A DNA stretch of 35,966 nt from Immundisolibacter sp. (GTDB taxonomy: Bacteria; Pseudomonadota; Gammaproteobacteria; Immundisolibacterales; Immundisolibacteraceae): the NCBI RefSeq assembly GCF_028696615.1, contig NZ_JAQVGQ010000003.1, positions 1 through 35,966 of the forward strand. Direction: 5' to 3'. Shown here piece by piece: positions 1 through 8,892 of the stretch. The translations under genes and the position numbers were made by a program. The notes beneath the pieces are model-generated. The model had not been told where the DNA came from. It made no database searches and worked only from the letters and a program-made list of their open reading frames with translations. The first letter of the stretch is position 1. Each line of letters opens with the position of its first letter.

Positions 1-472
1 CCGCTTCGGTCAGCCAATAGCCGCCGGCCAGCTTGCGCCGATCTGCCTGCGCCAGCACCGGCAGCAGCGGCAGCTCGGCCGAGGTGGCGAGCCCGCTGAC
101 GGGTGCGGCCGGCGCCAAGCGCTGCACCCGAAACGGCTGGTCGCCCTCCGCCGCGAATACCACCAGATCGGCCGGCGGCGCCATCAGCAATTCGACGCGC
201 CCATCGGCGTGGCGGCGCGCCAGGTGAAACCCGGTGATGGTGAATGGTCCGGGTGCGGCCGGCGTGCCCAGGCTCGGGTGATCCACTTCGCCGCGCCCGA
301 AGGCGAACAGATCAAGCCCCGCGTCGGCCAGCATGCGCGAGCGCAGCGCGCCGGACGCCACCGAGGGCCAGGGCGGGATCAGCGCCTCGCCATGGCTGCC
401 CGGGTCGCCAAACAGCTTGTTGCCGCGCAGGAACAGCACATCCAGCGGCTCGATGAAAACGCTCGTGCTCAT
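1..472 (-). CDS. cmr3: Type III-B CRISPR RAMP protein Cmr3, N-terminal part (truncated by window edge)
   Basis: Reverse translation from ATG at 472-470 gives MSTSVFIEPLDVLFLRGNKLFGDPGSHGEALIPPWPSVASGALRSRMLADAG..., a Cmr3-like N-terminus. ATGA overlap with the cmr2 stop at 469-471. Not in the ORF track because it runs off the window. Confidence 0.88.
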   Translation of the reverse strand, partial: MSTSVFIEPLDVLFLRGNKLFGDPGSHGEALIPPWPSVASGALRSRMLADAGLDLFAFGRGEVDHPSLGTPAAPGPFTITGFHLARRHADGRVELLMAPPADLVVFAAEGDQPFRVQRLAPAAPVSGLATSAELPLLPVLAQADRRKLAGGYWLTEA

Positions 473-3400
473 GCGGTGGCTCCCTCGGCCGCGGTGGCCG
501 GTTGCGTGTCGGGTACGCCGGCGCGGGTCTCCCGGGCCAGGAATTCGGCCACCGACAGGAAGTTGCGCAGCCAGTCGAGGCCGTTCCTTTCCTGCTGGCT
601 GGCCAGCGCGGCGAGCCGGCGCGCCAGCTCGGGCGCCTGCGATTTGGCCGCGCTCTGCGCCTGCCGCGCGAGCTGGTAGCCGAGCAGGGCGCGCAGCATG
701 TCCGGGTGCGCCTTGGGGTCGGGCAGGTCGGTCAGCCACTCCAGGCTGTTGTAGACGGCCCGGCGCGACACGCCCGGATCGGCCAGAAAGCGGATGCTGT
801 GGTCGAGCAGCGCCACCGGCTCGCCCCATTTTTCGGTGAGGTGCAGCGCTCCGCCGGAGCGCTTGATGACGGTGATCGAGAACGCATCGCGATCGACCCA
901 TTGGCCGTGTTCATCCGGCCGGCGATACGCCTTGGCGCGCTTTTCCGCCGCCCGTAGCTCGCGCAGCACCGCGGACAGCGGCGCCTGGTGATGGGCGATC
1001 ACGGCGCCGGTGGAGGCGGTGGCGTGGCGGCCCATCATGCGCAGCAGTCGGCCGTTCAGGTACGCGAAACCGTTCTTGCAGTGCAGCGCCTTGCGATCCG
1101 CGCGCAGCTCGCGCCAGCTCACGTCCGCATCCTCCGGCAAGGTGCCGCTATAGGCGTGGCGCAGCCGCTGCATGGCCGGTAGCAGGTCGGCCACTGGCAG
1201 CATGGCGAGCACGTCGTCGCCACCGGCGTAGATCACGCGGCCGAGGTACTCGGTCTCGACCACATGGCGCACCACGGCCTGCGAAAAGTCGTTGAGTGCG
1301 CCGGACACGGCGAGGTGACGGTTGGGCGAAATGGCGCGTTTCTGTTCGCCGTAGCGGCGGATTAGCGGCTGCGTGGCCGCGCGTTCGTCGAAGCCCTTGC
1401 GCACCTGCGGGTGGAAGCTGTCGCGGTAGCTGATGCTGGTCTTGTCGTCGCCCGACAGGATCGCACCCATGCGGTCGCCGTCCATCATCAGCAGCGCGTA
1501 GTAGGTTTCGAGCCTGACTTCTGACTTGTCCGACGCCGTTGCCAACGTCGCTCGCACCAGGCGGCGTGCAGACTCGACAGCGGCGTCATCGTCGCCGTCC
1601 TGCGCCGCTTCCAGCAGGCCGGGGATGCGCTTGGCATCGGCGAGCGCGGCCGGGTTGCTCTTGTGGCGCAGCATCAGTGCCCGCGGCAACGCGACCGCCT
1701 CGGCGCTGTGCTTCCGGCATTCGGCATCGAGGCCCGGCGCGGTGTGGCCGCCTTTCTCCAGCCAGCGGTCGAGCTGGCTCGCCAGCGCCATGGTGTGCGT
1801 GGAGACCACGAAGCGGTCGATGCGCCGCGCAGCGCCGTCGTCGCGCGGGTTGAGCACCCGGCCCACTTCCTCGGCAAAGATCGTCGGCCACAGGCGCTTG
1901 ATGGCCGGCAGTGCACCCAGGTGCTCGCCCTTTTTCGCCCAGGAAGGTTTGCTCGCGGCCACGCGCGCCCACAGCGTGTCGGTCTGCTGGCGGTAGGACT
2001 TTTTCAGTTGCTCGCGGTCCGTGGTCAGCCACTCCGTCTCGCCGGTCAGCGAACAGCGCCAGCCCTGCTGCGCGCTCTGCGCGAACGGGCGCGTGCTCTT
2101 GGCCGCCGCCAGTACGCGCTCGGCGAGGTCGTACACCGCCGGGTAGAGCACGCCTGGGTTGGGGGCAAAGAAGGTGGTGCCGTCGCCCCAGGCAATGTCC
2201 TTTTGCAGCGCCTGCCAGGCCGGAGTGGCGAGAAATCCGCTGGGCTCGCCGGGCTGTACGCCGAAGAAAGGCGCCATCGCCGCCGAAAGCGCACTGGTAT
2301 CGAGATCGCGCTGTTTCGCCGCATCCCGGCAGCGGATGACCGAGAACGGCACCGCGGCCCAGTGCACTTCGGGAAAGCCGGCGAGCTGCTCCTTCATTTG
2401 TTCGTAGGGCGTCAGCGTCGTTTCCTTGTCGAAGCCAGCTTCGTGCAATAGCCGCATCACGACGTCTTCACCCAGTCGTGCGAGCCAGTCGCGCACCTGC
2501 CGGGTGACGTTCTCGGCAATCTGCCGCGCCCGGCTCGCCGGCACCACGGCCACGAAGCGGTTGGGCAGCGCGGCCGCGAACAGCGGGTTGGCGTCGGTCG
2601 CGCCCTTGTTCCATTCACAATGCCGGAACAGCGCATCGGGCAGGCCCATCGCGTCGCGCAGCCACAGATCCACCTGCGCGATGCCGCGCAGGCGCGGAAA
2701 CAGAATCGCGTCCGGCCCCAGCTCTTCGCACACCGGGCGCATCGCTTCCCAGGCCAGGCGCGACAGCAGGTGCGATCCAGCCCACAGGTCCGAGGTCGAG
2801 CGCGCGGCGGCGATGAAGCCCTGCACCGGGCCGATCGAGAGCGCCAGCAGCGCCGCCTCGCCGTCCGGATCGGCAGCAAAGGCGCCGGCGAAGGCGGAGG
2901 TCAGATCGAGGTGATCCCAGATGCTGTGATCCGGCACCCGGGTGTCGACCGGCAGCACTTCCCACAGCGCGCCGAGCTTGTGGTTGTCGTCGGTATCGGC
3001 GCCGGTGGCGGCCAGGTCCGGCCCGAAGCGCCAGTAGGCGAGCAGCGTCTTGCGCCAGTCCTGCGGCGCATCGCCCTGGGCGCCGAGCTTGATGAGCAGC
3101 TCGGAGAAGTGATCGGAGCTGCGCTGCTTGAGCGCGTCGAGTTTGGTGTCGGACAGGTCGTGCAGGTCCACGGCATCGCCGGTCAGCGGGTGGATCAGCA
3201 CCGGCTGCTGCGTCCAGGGCACCCGAGCCCAGTCGGCCACGGCGAGCGTCCGGGTGTCGCCGGTCTTGGTCTTGACGGTGATCTCGTCCATCGGCCACTG
3301 CGGCCGGTCGGCAGCGGCGGCCCACCAGTCGGCGCGCTGCACCTGACGGTAGATGTCCGCCGGCAGGCCCTGCCTGAACAGCAGGTTGGCGAGCGCCTGG

Positions 3401-3576
3401 TCGTTGTCCGGGTCGATGTCGCCGGCTGGCAGCGCATCTAGCCCGAGCAGCCGGCGCAACGCGCGCGAGGTGCCGTTCTCGTGCCCGGCCGGGTCGCGCA
3501 ACAGCACCAGCGCCTTTTCCGCCGGGTCGTGGAGGCGGGCAGCGAGTTTGGTTTGCCAAATCTTGTCGTCGTTCAT
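469..3576 (-). CDS. cmr2: Type III-B CRISPR large subunit Cas10/Cmr2 (HD-like and GGDD motifs present)
   Basis: 1035 aa. N-terminal KLAARLHDPAEKALVLL (HD motif), palm motif VIYAGGDDVLAMLPV (GGDD), and IGPVQGFIAAARSTSDLWAGSHLLS typical of Cmr2. Confidence 0.96.
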   Translation of the reverse strand: MNDDKIWQTKLAARLHDPAEKALVLLRDPAGHENGTSRALRRLLGLDALPAGDIDPDNDQALANLLFRQGLPADIYRQVQRADWWAAAADRPQWPMDEITVKTKTGDTRTLAVADWARVPWTQQPVLIHPLTGDAVDLHDLSDTKLDALKQRSSDHFSELLIKLGAQGDAPQDWRKTLLAYWRFGPDLAATGADTDDNHKLGALWEVLPVDTRVPDHSIWDHLDLTSAFAGAFAADPDGEAALLALSIGPVQGFIAAARSTSDLWAGSHLLSRLAWEAMRPVCEELGPDAILFPRLRGIAQVDLWLRDAMGLPDALFRHCEWNKGATDANPLFAAALPNRFVAVVPASRARQIAENVTRQVRDWLARLGEDVVMRLLHEAGFDKETTLTPYEQMKEQLAGFPEVHWAAVPFSVIRCRDAAKQRDLDTSALSAAMAPFFGVQPGEPSGFLATPAWQALQKDIAWGDGTTFFAPNPGVLYPAVYDLAERVLAAAKSTRPFAQSAQQGWRCSLTGETEWLTTDREQLKKSYRQQTDTLWARVAASKPSWAKKGEHLGALPAIKRLWPTIFAEEVGRVLNPRDDGAARRIDRFVVSTHTMALASQLDRWLEKGGHTAPGLDAECRKHSAEAVALPRALMLRHKSNPAALADAKRIPGLLEAAQDGDDDAAVESARRLVRATLATASDKSEVRLETYYALLMMDGDRMGAILSGDDKTSISYRDSFHPQVRKGFDERAATQPLIRRYGEQKRAISPNRHLAVSGALNDFSQAVVRHVVETEYLGRVIYAGGDDVLAMLPVADLLPAMQRLRHAYSGTLPEDADVSWRELRADRKALHCKNGFAYLNGRLLRMMGRHATASTGAVIAHHQAPLSAVLRELRAAEKRAKAYRRPDEHGQWVDRDAFSITVIKRSGGALHLTEKWGEPVALLDHSIRFLADPGVSRRAVYNSLEWLTDLPDPKAHPDMLRALLGYQLARQAQSAAKSQAPELARRLAALASQQERNGLDWLRNFLSVAEFLARETRAGVPDTQPATAAEGATA

Positions 3577-3579
3577 GGA

Positions 3580-4779
3580 TTACTCCTGCACGCGCTGCAC
3601 GGTGAGGCTGTCGAGAACGGACTTGAGCGCTGTGCGGCGCTGCAGGTCCCTGATCGAGGCATAGGCGCGCTTGCCTTTTTCCTGCGATAACTCGTCCAGC
3701 AGTTCATGTACGCGCTGCCAGACGCCCTCGATGGCCTTGCGATCCGGGCGGAACGCAGGGGGCGGCAGACAGGGCACATGGAAGATCACGCCGACGAGCC
3801 TGCCGTCCGGCAAGGCGCGGACCTTGAAGCGCAGGGTGTTGGGCAGGCGCAGATTGAGGCTGTTTCTCCTGCCGTGGACGATGTCGTAATCCCACGGCTG
3901 CACGGAATGATTTGTTATCGGGTACGAGAGCCAATGCCGATCCTGCGGTCTGCCGTGGTCGATCCCGACTTGCTCGCCCTTTTTATTTGTCTTGGGTTTA
4001 TCCCCGTGAGCTGGCCGTAGTTCCAATGCAAACTGCGTACGCAGCCCGATCTTGATGATCGCCAGCGTCCTCATCAGTGCCTTCCAATCGGCGTGTGGCG
4101 CGGTCTGCCAGATCAGCGGACCCCGTTCGTCGCGGCCGATGGCGTGCGGCCAGTCGCGATCCAGGCAGTCGCGCCACGGTCGCAGCGGCAGGTCTAAAGC
4201 CAGCGGGCCGGTGTCGCCCTGCGGCATGAGCACGAACGAGCCCCAACCATTACGGCTGCGCCCGCCGAGCGTGCCGAAGCCGTGCATCAGCGCCAGCGCG
4301 CGTTCAACGGCCAGCAGGGCCGTGTCCGGTACGGCGACCGAGAACATGGCGGACTCGGCTGCCTGTATCGCGGTGTTGGCCTTGAGCGCCGGTGCCCTCG
4401 CGCCCTTCGGCAAGGTCAAGGGGCCGTAGCCGAGATACAGGTCGCTGCCGACCGCAAACCTCACTTCAGGATGGGCGACTGTCGGCAATGCCTGCCATGC
4501 GGTCAGCCGGCCTTCATCCCATCGATCTAGCCGCAGGCGAATGCGGCTTTTACGGCTGTCACCTTCGCCATCACTGGCGACGCCGAACAACATCCCCTCC
4601 TCACGCCGCATTGCCGGCACGTTGTCGCGAAAACCATGCTCGGCCGCCCACACCACCCGCCACCACTGGCGCAGCAGCGCCTTGATGGGCGGCGTGCGCC
4701 ACTGGGCGCTCTGCTCGGCGTTGCCGAGAAAAGCCGGGGTCAGGAAGCGCAATTCGTATTCGAGCGTTTTCATCTTCAT
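3580..4779 (-). CDS. cmr1: Type III-B CRISPR RAMP protein Cmr1
   Basis: MKMKTLEYELRFLTPAFLGNAEQSAQWRTPPIKALLRQWWRVVWAAEHG... is Cmr1-like. The tracked ORF begins at 4932, but homology starts at ATG 4779 (or 4773). 3-nt gap to cmr2. Confidence 0.92.
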   Translation of the reverse strand: MKMKTLEYELRFLTPAFLGNAEQSAQWRTPPIKALLRQWWRVVWAAEHGFRDNVPAMRREEGMLFGVASDGEGDSRKSRIRLRLDRWDEGRLTAWQALPTVAHPEVRFAVGSDLYLGYGPLTLPKGARAPALKANTAIQAAESAMFSVAVPDTALLAVERALALMHGFGTLGGRSRNGWGSFVLMPQGDTGPLALDLPLRPWRDCLDRDWPHAIGRDERGPLIWQTAPHADWKALMRTLAIIKIGLRTQFALELRPAHGDKPKTNKKGEQVGIDHGRPQDRHWLSYPITNHSVQPWDYDIVHGRRNSLNLRLPNTLRFKVRALPDGRLVGVIFHVPCLPPPAFRPDRKAIEGVWQRVHELLDELSQEKGKRAYASIRDLQRRTALKSVLDSLTVQRVQE

Positions 4780-4840
4780 CGTTGGATTCCGTCGTGGCGG
4801 TCGACAGGATGAGGGCCGCAACCCGGCCCGTGGCGATTTC

Positions 4841-4850
4841 GCAAGCTTGC
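4841..4850. promoter_or_regulatory. Palindrome GCAAGCTTGC upstream of cmr1 (candidate operator, copy A)
   Basis: Perfect 10-bp palindrome 62 nt upstream of the cmr1 start; one of three RCAAGCTTGY sites in the window, all in cas-operon gaps. Confidence 0.45.
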
Positions 4851-4949
4851 CGCTGTCCGCCGGCACGCCCTGCGGTCCCCGGTGTGCCGCGGACCCTGTC
4901 GTCGCGGCAGCCCAGGCGCTACGCTGAAACACATTCGGAGGTGTATGCC

Positions 4950-5387
4950 ATGCGAACCAACGTCGTGATCGACGACGAACTGGTGGCCGAAGTCATGCGC
5001 GTTACCCATGCCCGCAGCTAGCGCGAGGCAGTTGATTTGGGGGCCGCGCCACGCCCGCGACCGCGCTGCTCGACGAGGGCGATGCCTGCATCGCGCCGGT
5101 GATCCTGCAGGAGTTGCTGCAGGGCGCGCTCGCCCCAGGCGCTGGCGGAACTGCGCCACCGCTTTGCCGCGCTGTCGATATTGGAGCCCGCGCCGGGTGG
5201 GACCACCCATGCCGAGGCCGGCGCGCTGTACGTGCGCTGCCGCTGGGCCGGCGTCACGCCGCGCAGCCCGCACGACTGCCTGATCGCCCGGCTCGCCGTC
5301 GAATACGAACTGCCGCTGCTGCACGACGACCGCGACTTCGAGGCCATCGCCGGCATCGAGCCGGCCCTACGACTGCTGCGAGGGTAG
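4950..5387 (+). pseudogene. Degraded VapBC-like toxin-antitoxin remnant (antitoxin nonsense codon, deletion, frameshifted PIN-type toxin)
   Basis: After an RBS (cggaggtgt), ATG 4950 gives MRTNVVIDDELVAEVMRVTHARS then TAG (5019-5021), with REAVDLG continuing in frame. Next come LLDEGDACIAPVILQELLQGA in another frame, then ALAELRHRFAALSILEPAPGGTTHAEAG...SPHDCLIARLAVEYELPLLHDDRDFEAIAGIEPALRLLRG* (PIN C-terminus) ending at 5387. Confidence 0.8.
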
Positions 5388-5412
5388 TCGCCGCGGCACG
5401 GGGCCATCGCCC

Positions 5413-6612
5413 TCACGCCGCCAACCTGTGCAAACACCTTTGAATCTCCGCAGCGAGCTTGTCTCGGTCGCGCAGCTTGGGCCGCAGCGCCTCGCGCGTG
5501 GGCGGCGTGCCGTGCGCCAGGGCGTTGCGCAGGTTTTTGAGTGTCAGAAACGCCTCGCGCTTCCAGTCGGCGTGCTCGCCGGCGTGCAGTTCCTCGCCGA
5601 ACGCGCGCGCCAGGCGCTCCCGCGCGGCGTAGTCGAGCGGATCGTGCCCCTGCTCGAGGCACAGCCGGCTGAGCAAGCTCTCGTAGCCGAAGATGGCGGC
5701 GCGCACGAAGTCACCCCGGTTCAGGTGCTGGTGCGCCAGCTTGCGCTGCCGGGTGGCGAGGTCCGGCTCGCGTGCCCAGGCCAGGCGCTCGCGCAGGCGC
5801 TTTTGGAACAACCCGCTGGCGCCGGGCAGCGGCGCATCGAGCGCCGGCAGGAAGGTGGCGAGCTGCCGGGCGGCATCGGCGACGTTGGACGTACGCTCGA
5901 AAAAGGCGGCCTCCTCCAGGCAGTGGGTCTTGTCGGCCGCCACGCCATCGGCGGCCAGCAGCGGCGCAAACACGCGGTAATCGCCACTGGCGTCGAACAC
6001 GGCCAGCGCCTCCACCCAGCGCTGGATGGCGAGCAGGCCGTCCAGGCGCAGCACTGGCGTGTGGCCGTCCGCGGTCATTTCGAGCGCGCCGTAGTAGATG
6101 CCGGTGACCGTGCGCCCCAGGCGCTCGAGCACGAAGGCCGACACCAGGCTCAGCATCGGCAGATGCCGAAAGCCGTGCGTCACGTCCAGGCTGACCTCGC
6201 CGCGCCCGGCGGCCTGCTCGATACACTCCAGAATCTGCCGCTGCTCGGCCGCATCGCGGCCGAAGGGGATCAGCTTGAGGCGCACCGACCGGCCGATGGC
6301 GCGCTCGATCAACGGCTGGGCGCGCCCGAGCAGGTCCGCGGTGACGCGCCCGGCGGCGACGGCCTCCATCAGTTCGAGCCGCAGCGCCTCGTCGGCCTCG
6401 CCGATGCCGGGCAGGTTCTCGACCAGCACGTCCCACATGCTGGACTCGGTGCCGAGCAACACCAGCAGGTCGGGGTCGAGATGCCGCGCCAGCGCCAGGC
6501 CGAAGAACGGCGTGGTTGCCGTGCGGCCGTCGGCAAAGCGATAGCTCGCCTCGCGGTAGCCCGAAGTCGGATTGTCGCGGCCGCGGCCCAGAAAGCTCAC
6601 CAGGGTGTGCAT
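5413..6612 (-). CDS. Csx1/Csx2-type (TM1812/TIGR02221-like) CARF-HEPN ribonuclease
   Basis: DVTHGFRHLP (DxTHG motif) in the CARF region; C-terminal LKNLRNALAHG gives the HEPN R-x4-H motif; within the III-B operon. Confidence 0.9.
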   Translation of the reverse strand: MHTLVSFLGRGRDNPTSGYREASYRFADGRTATTPFFGLALARHLDPDLLVLLGTESSMWDVLVENLPGIGEADEALRLELMEAVAAGRVTADLLGRAQPLIERAIGRSVRLKLIPFGRDAAEQRQILECIEQAAGRGEVSLDVTHGFRHLPMLSLVSAFVLERLGRTVTGIYYGALEMTADGHTPVLRLDGLLAIQRWVEALAVFDASGDYRVFAPLLAADGVAADKTHCLEEAAFFERTSNVADAARQLATFLPALDAPLPGASGLFQKRLRERLAWAREPDLATRQRKLAHQHLNRGDFVRAAIFGYESLLSRLCLEQGHDPLDYAARERLARAFGEELHAGEHADWKREAFLTLKNLRNALAHGTPPTREALRPKLRDRDKLAAEIQRCLHRLAA

Positions 6613-6618
6613 CGGCGT

Positions 6619-7755
6619 TCAGTCCTCGCGCAGGATGATGGCGTTCGGTGGCAGGTCGAGACGGTACTCTTTCGGCCGCCCCTCGCCCCGGATGAGATAG
6701 GGCGCCGCGTGGCGCGGCGCCCCCAGCGCGTCCACCAGAGCCTGATTGACGCGTGTGCGGCGTTCGTCGAAATCGCCCTTCGACATGCCGTTGCGGTAGC
6801 GGGCGTCGGTGCGCGCGTTCCTTCCTTGCAGGCGGTCGTATTCGACGAGGTAGTCGCGCGCGTAGTCGGCATCCGGCACGCCATCGGCCGGGCGGCGCAG
6901 GCCCGGCAGCCCTGCGCGGGCGCGGCGCGCGAACCAGAGCAGAAAGGCCAGGTCTGCCGGGCGCATGGCCACGGCCTGCCCGCCGGCCTCGACCCGCCCG
7001 TCGACGACGTCGATCACCAGCCGTGGCGGCGCCAGCGCCCGGTTGAGCGCGGCGACCACCTCCGAAAAGCGCGCGCTGCCGGCGAGCAGTGCCGCCGGCT
7101 GGCCCTCGCGCAGGCGCACGAAGGGAATCTCGGCCAGCGTCACCTGCGCCTGCTGGCAGTCGAGCGGGCGCGGGTTGGGGCCGAGCGTGTGGATCACCCG
7201 CTCGGTCGGGCTCGGGTAGTAGAACTGCGGGTGGCCCTCGAAACCTTCGTCCACCAGCACGTGGGAGAGCCGGTCCTGGGCGCGGCCGAACAGAGACAGC
7301 GCGTAGCCGAGGTAATAGCCCATGGTCTTGCGCCCGCCGGCGATCGACACGTGCAGCGCGCAGTCGGGCTCCCTGGTGAGCGCGCGCACGGCTTCGGTCA
7401 GCGCGTCGGCGGTGGCGTCGTTGTCGGCCTGGCTGCGGATATCGGCCAGCGGCGCGCCGGCGGCGTCGCGGATCACCTCGATGCAGTCGGCATCGAAACG
7501 GATCGGCGGCAGGCCGTAGTCGGCACGCAGGCGCTCGAACCAGCGATCGCCGGACAGCAGATTCAGCCGCGCGTGCTCGGCGCCGCGCGCTGTGGTGAGC
7601 AGGCGGATTTCCGTAGGAATCCACGGCCGCTCGCCACGCACGGCGAGCGCGTACAGCGTCTCGGTGACGATCTGCGGCGACAGGCCGCTGACCGCCAGCA
7701 GCACGCGGCGCGGAAAGTCGGCGGGGTCGCGGACAACGGCTTCGGGTGTGTTCAT
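6619..7755 (-). CDS. CARF-domain CRISPR-associated protein, TIGR02584 (NE0113) family, putative ring nuclease; C-terminus resembles a winged helix
   Basis: RRVLLAVSGLSPQIVTETLYALAVRGERPWIPTEIRLLTTARGAEHARLNLL and HVSIAGGRKTMGYYLGYALSLFGRAQDRLSHVLV are characteristic. Start placed at MNTPEAVV (7755); the tracked ORF starts at 7782. Confidence 0.85.
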   Translation of the reverse strand: MNTPEAVVRDPADFPRRVLLAVSGLSPQIVTETLYALAVRGERPWIPTEIRLLTTARGAEHARLNLLSGDRWFERLRADYGLPPIRFDADCIEVIRDAAGAPLADIRSQADNDATADALTEAVRALTREPDCALHVSIAGGRKTMGYYLGYALSLFGRAQDRLSHVLVDEGFEGHPQFYYPSPTERVIHTLGPNPRPLDCQQAQVTLAEIPFVRLREGQPAALLAGSARFSEVVAALNRALAPPRLVIDVVDGRVEAGGQAVAMRPADLAFLLWFARRARAGLPGLRRPADGVPDADYARDYLVEYDRLQGRNARTDARYRNGMSKGDFDERRTRVNQALVDALGAPRHAAPYLIRGEGRPKEYRLDLPPNAIILRED

Positions 7756-7796
7756 GGCCCCAGTCTGCCGCCGATCGTCCATCCCCTCCTCCCGCT

Positions 7797-7806
7797 ACAA
7801 GCTTGT
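7797..7806. promoter_or_regulatory. Palindrome ACAAGCTTGT in the cas6-CARF gap (candidate operator, copy B)
   Basis: Perfect 10-bp palindrome 42 nt upstream of the CARF gene start (7755), just past the cas6 stop. Confidence 0.45.
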
Positions 7807-7808
7807 CG

Positions 7809-8786
7809 TTACATGCTGAGTCGATAGCGACCCAGACCCATCACCGCGCCCTTGCCGGCGTGCGTCCACTGGCCGAGCCACAGATAGGGCCACAACGGCG
7901 CCAGCGCCGCGCCCGGCAGCACGAAGGCGCCGACCAGGCCGCCCATCTGCAGCAGCGCATCCTGGCGCGCCGAGTAGCGCGTCCAGTCGTGCCAGCGCAG
8001 GTCGGCATCCTCGATGGGAACCGCCTCGGCGGCCTGCACCAGGGCGCGGAAATCGGTGTCGAGCGGCGTGTCGGTGTGGAAATAGGAGAGCAGCGACAGC
8101 CGCCGCAGCAGCGCCGAGAAGAAATCCCGAAACCGCAGCCGCTCGGCCGTGACCAGGTCCTCGGCCACCTTCAGGCGCAGCGGCGTCGAGAGTTCCACGC
8201 GCACCAGGCCGGCGGGCGGCGGTGGAATGCTCGGCACGCGCGCAGGCTGCGACTGCAGCCGTCCGCCGCTGGCGTAGATCGTCTGCCAGCCGGCGGCGGT
8301 CTGCTGCTCGACGCGGGCGAGCGCATAGCGGCCGGCTCCCTGCGCCGCGCCCTGGCCGACGCCGCCTTGGCCGGCGCGACGCAGCGCCTCGATGAAATAG
8401 GCGAGCTGGGCCTGGCCGCGCCCGATCAGCACCAGGTCGACGCCAAAGGTTTCACCGGGCGCGACATCGCGGCAGTCGGGCCAGGGTTCGACTACGAACG
8501 GATGCGGCGCCGCCGGGTACTTGCGCAGCTTCTCGGCGCGCTCCGGCGGCGGCGTCTCGAACACGTAGGGATAGACGCAGGAGCGGTACAGCAGGCAGTC
8601 CGGGCAGTGCCGCGCGCCGGTGACGCACACCGTGCGTTTGAGCGCATGCCCCAGCGCGCCGCGCCAGGCAGAGCCGGCATAGGCCGGCAGGCGCACGGCG
8701 CTGTCGGCGATCAGATGCAGGCGGTAACGGGCCACCGGCAGCGCAACGAGCGTTGTAGCGGCTGCGGTGAACGACACAGGTTCCAT
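7809..8786 (-). CDS. cas6: CRISPR pre-crRNA processing endoribonuclease, RAMP protein Cas6
   Basis: Cys cluster CVTGARHCPDCLLYRSCVYPYVFETPP and C-terminal Gly-rich HAGKGAVMGLGRYRL typical of Cas6. Start at MEPVSFTAA (8786). Confidence 0.88.
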   Translation of the reverse strand: MEPVSFTAAATTLVALPVARYRLHLIADSAVRLPAYAGSAWRGALGHALKRTVCVTGARHCPDCLLYRSCVYPYVFETPPPERAEKLRKYPAAPHPFVVEPWPDCRDVAPGETFGVDLVLIGRGQAQLAYFIEALRRAGQGGVGQGAAQGAGRYALARVEQQTAAGWQTIYASGGRLQSQPARVPSIPPPPAGLVRVELSTPLRLKVAEDLVTAERLRFRDFFSALLRRLSLLSYFHTDTPLDTDFRALVQAAEAVPIEDADLRWHDWTRYSARQDALLQMGGLVGAFVLPGAALAPLWPYLWLGQWTHAGKGAVMGLGRYRLSM

Positions 8787-8892
8787 GAGCACCCCGGGGC
8801 AGGAAGGCGGGCAGTCTGTCGGCCACCACCCGCGCGGCCTTGAATCGGCCGATGCCACAGCATCTCGCCGCCAGCCACAGCCAGCTCATCCT

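Noticed and set aside
5428-7827. 799-aa plus-strand ORF antisense to the CARF genes
   Set aside because: GC-rich shadow ORF: Gln/Arg/Ala-rich with no recognisable family, opposite two well-supported CARF genes.
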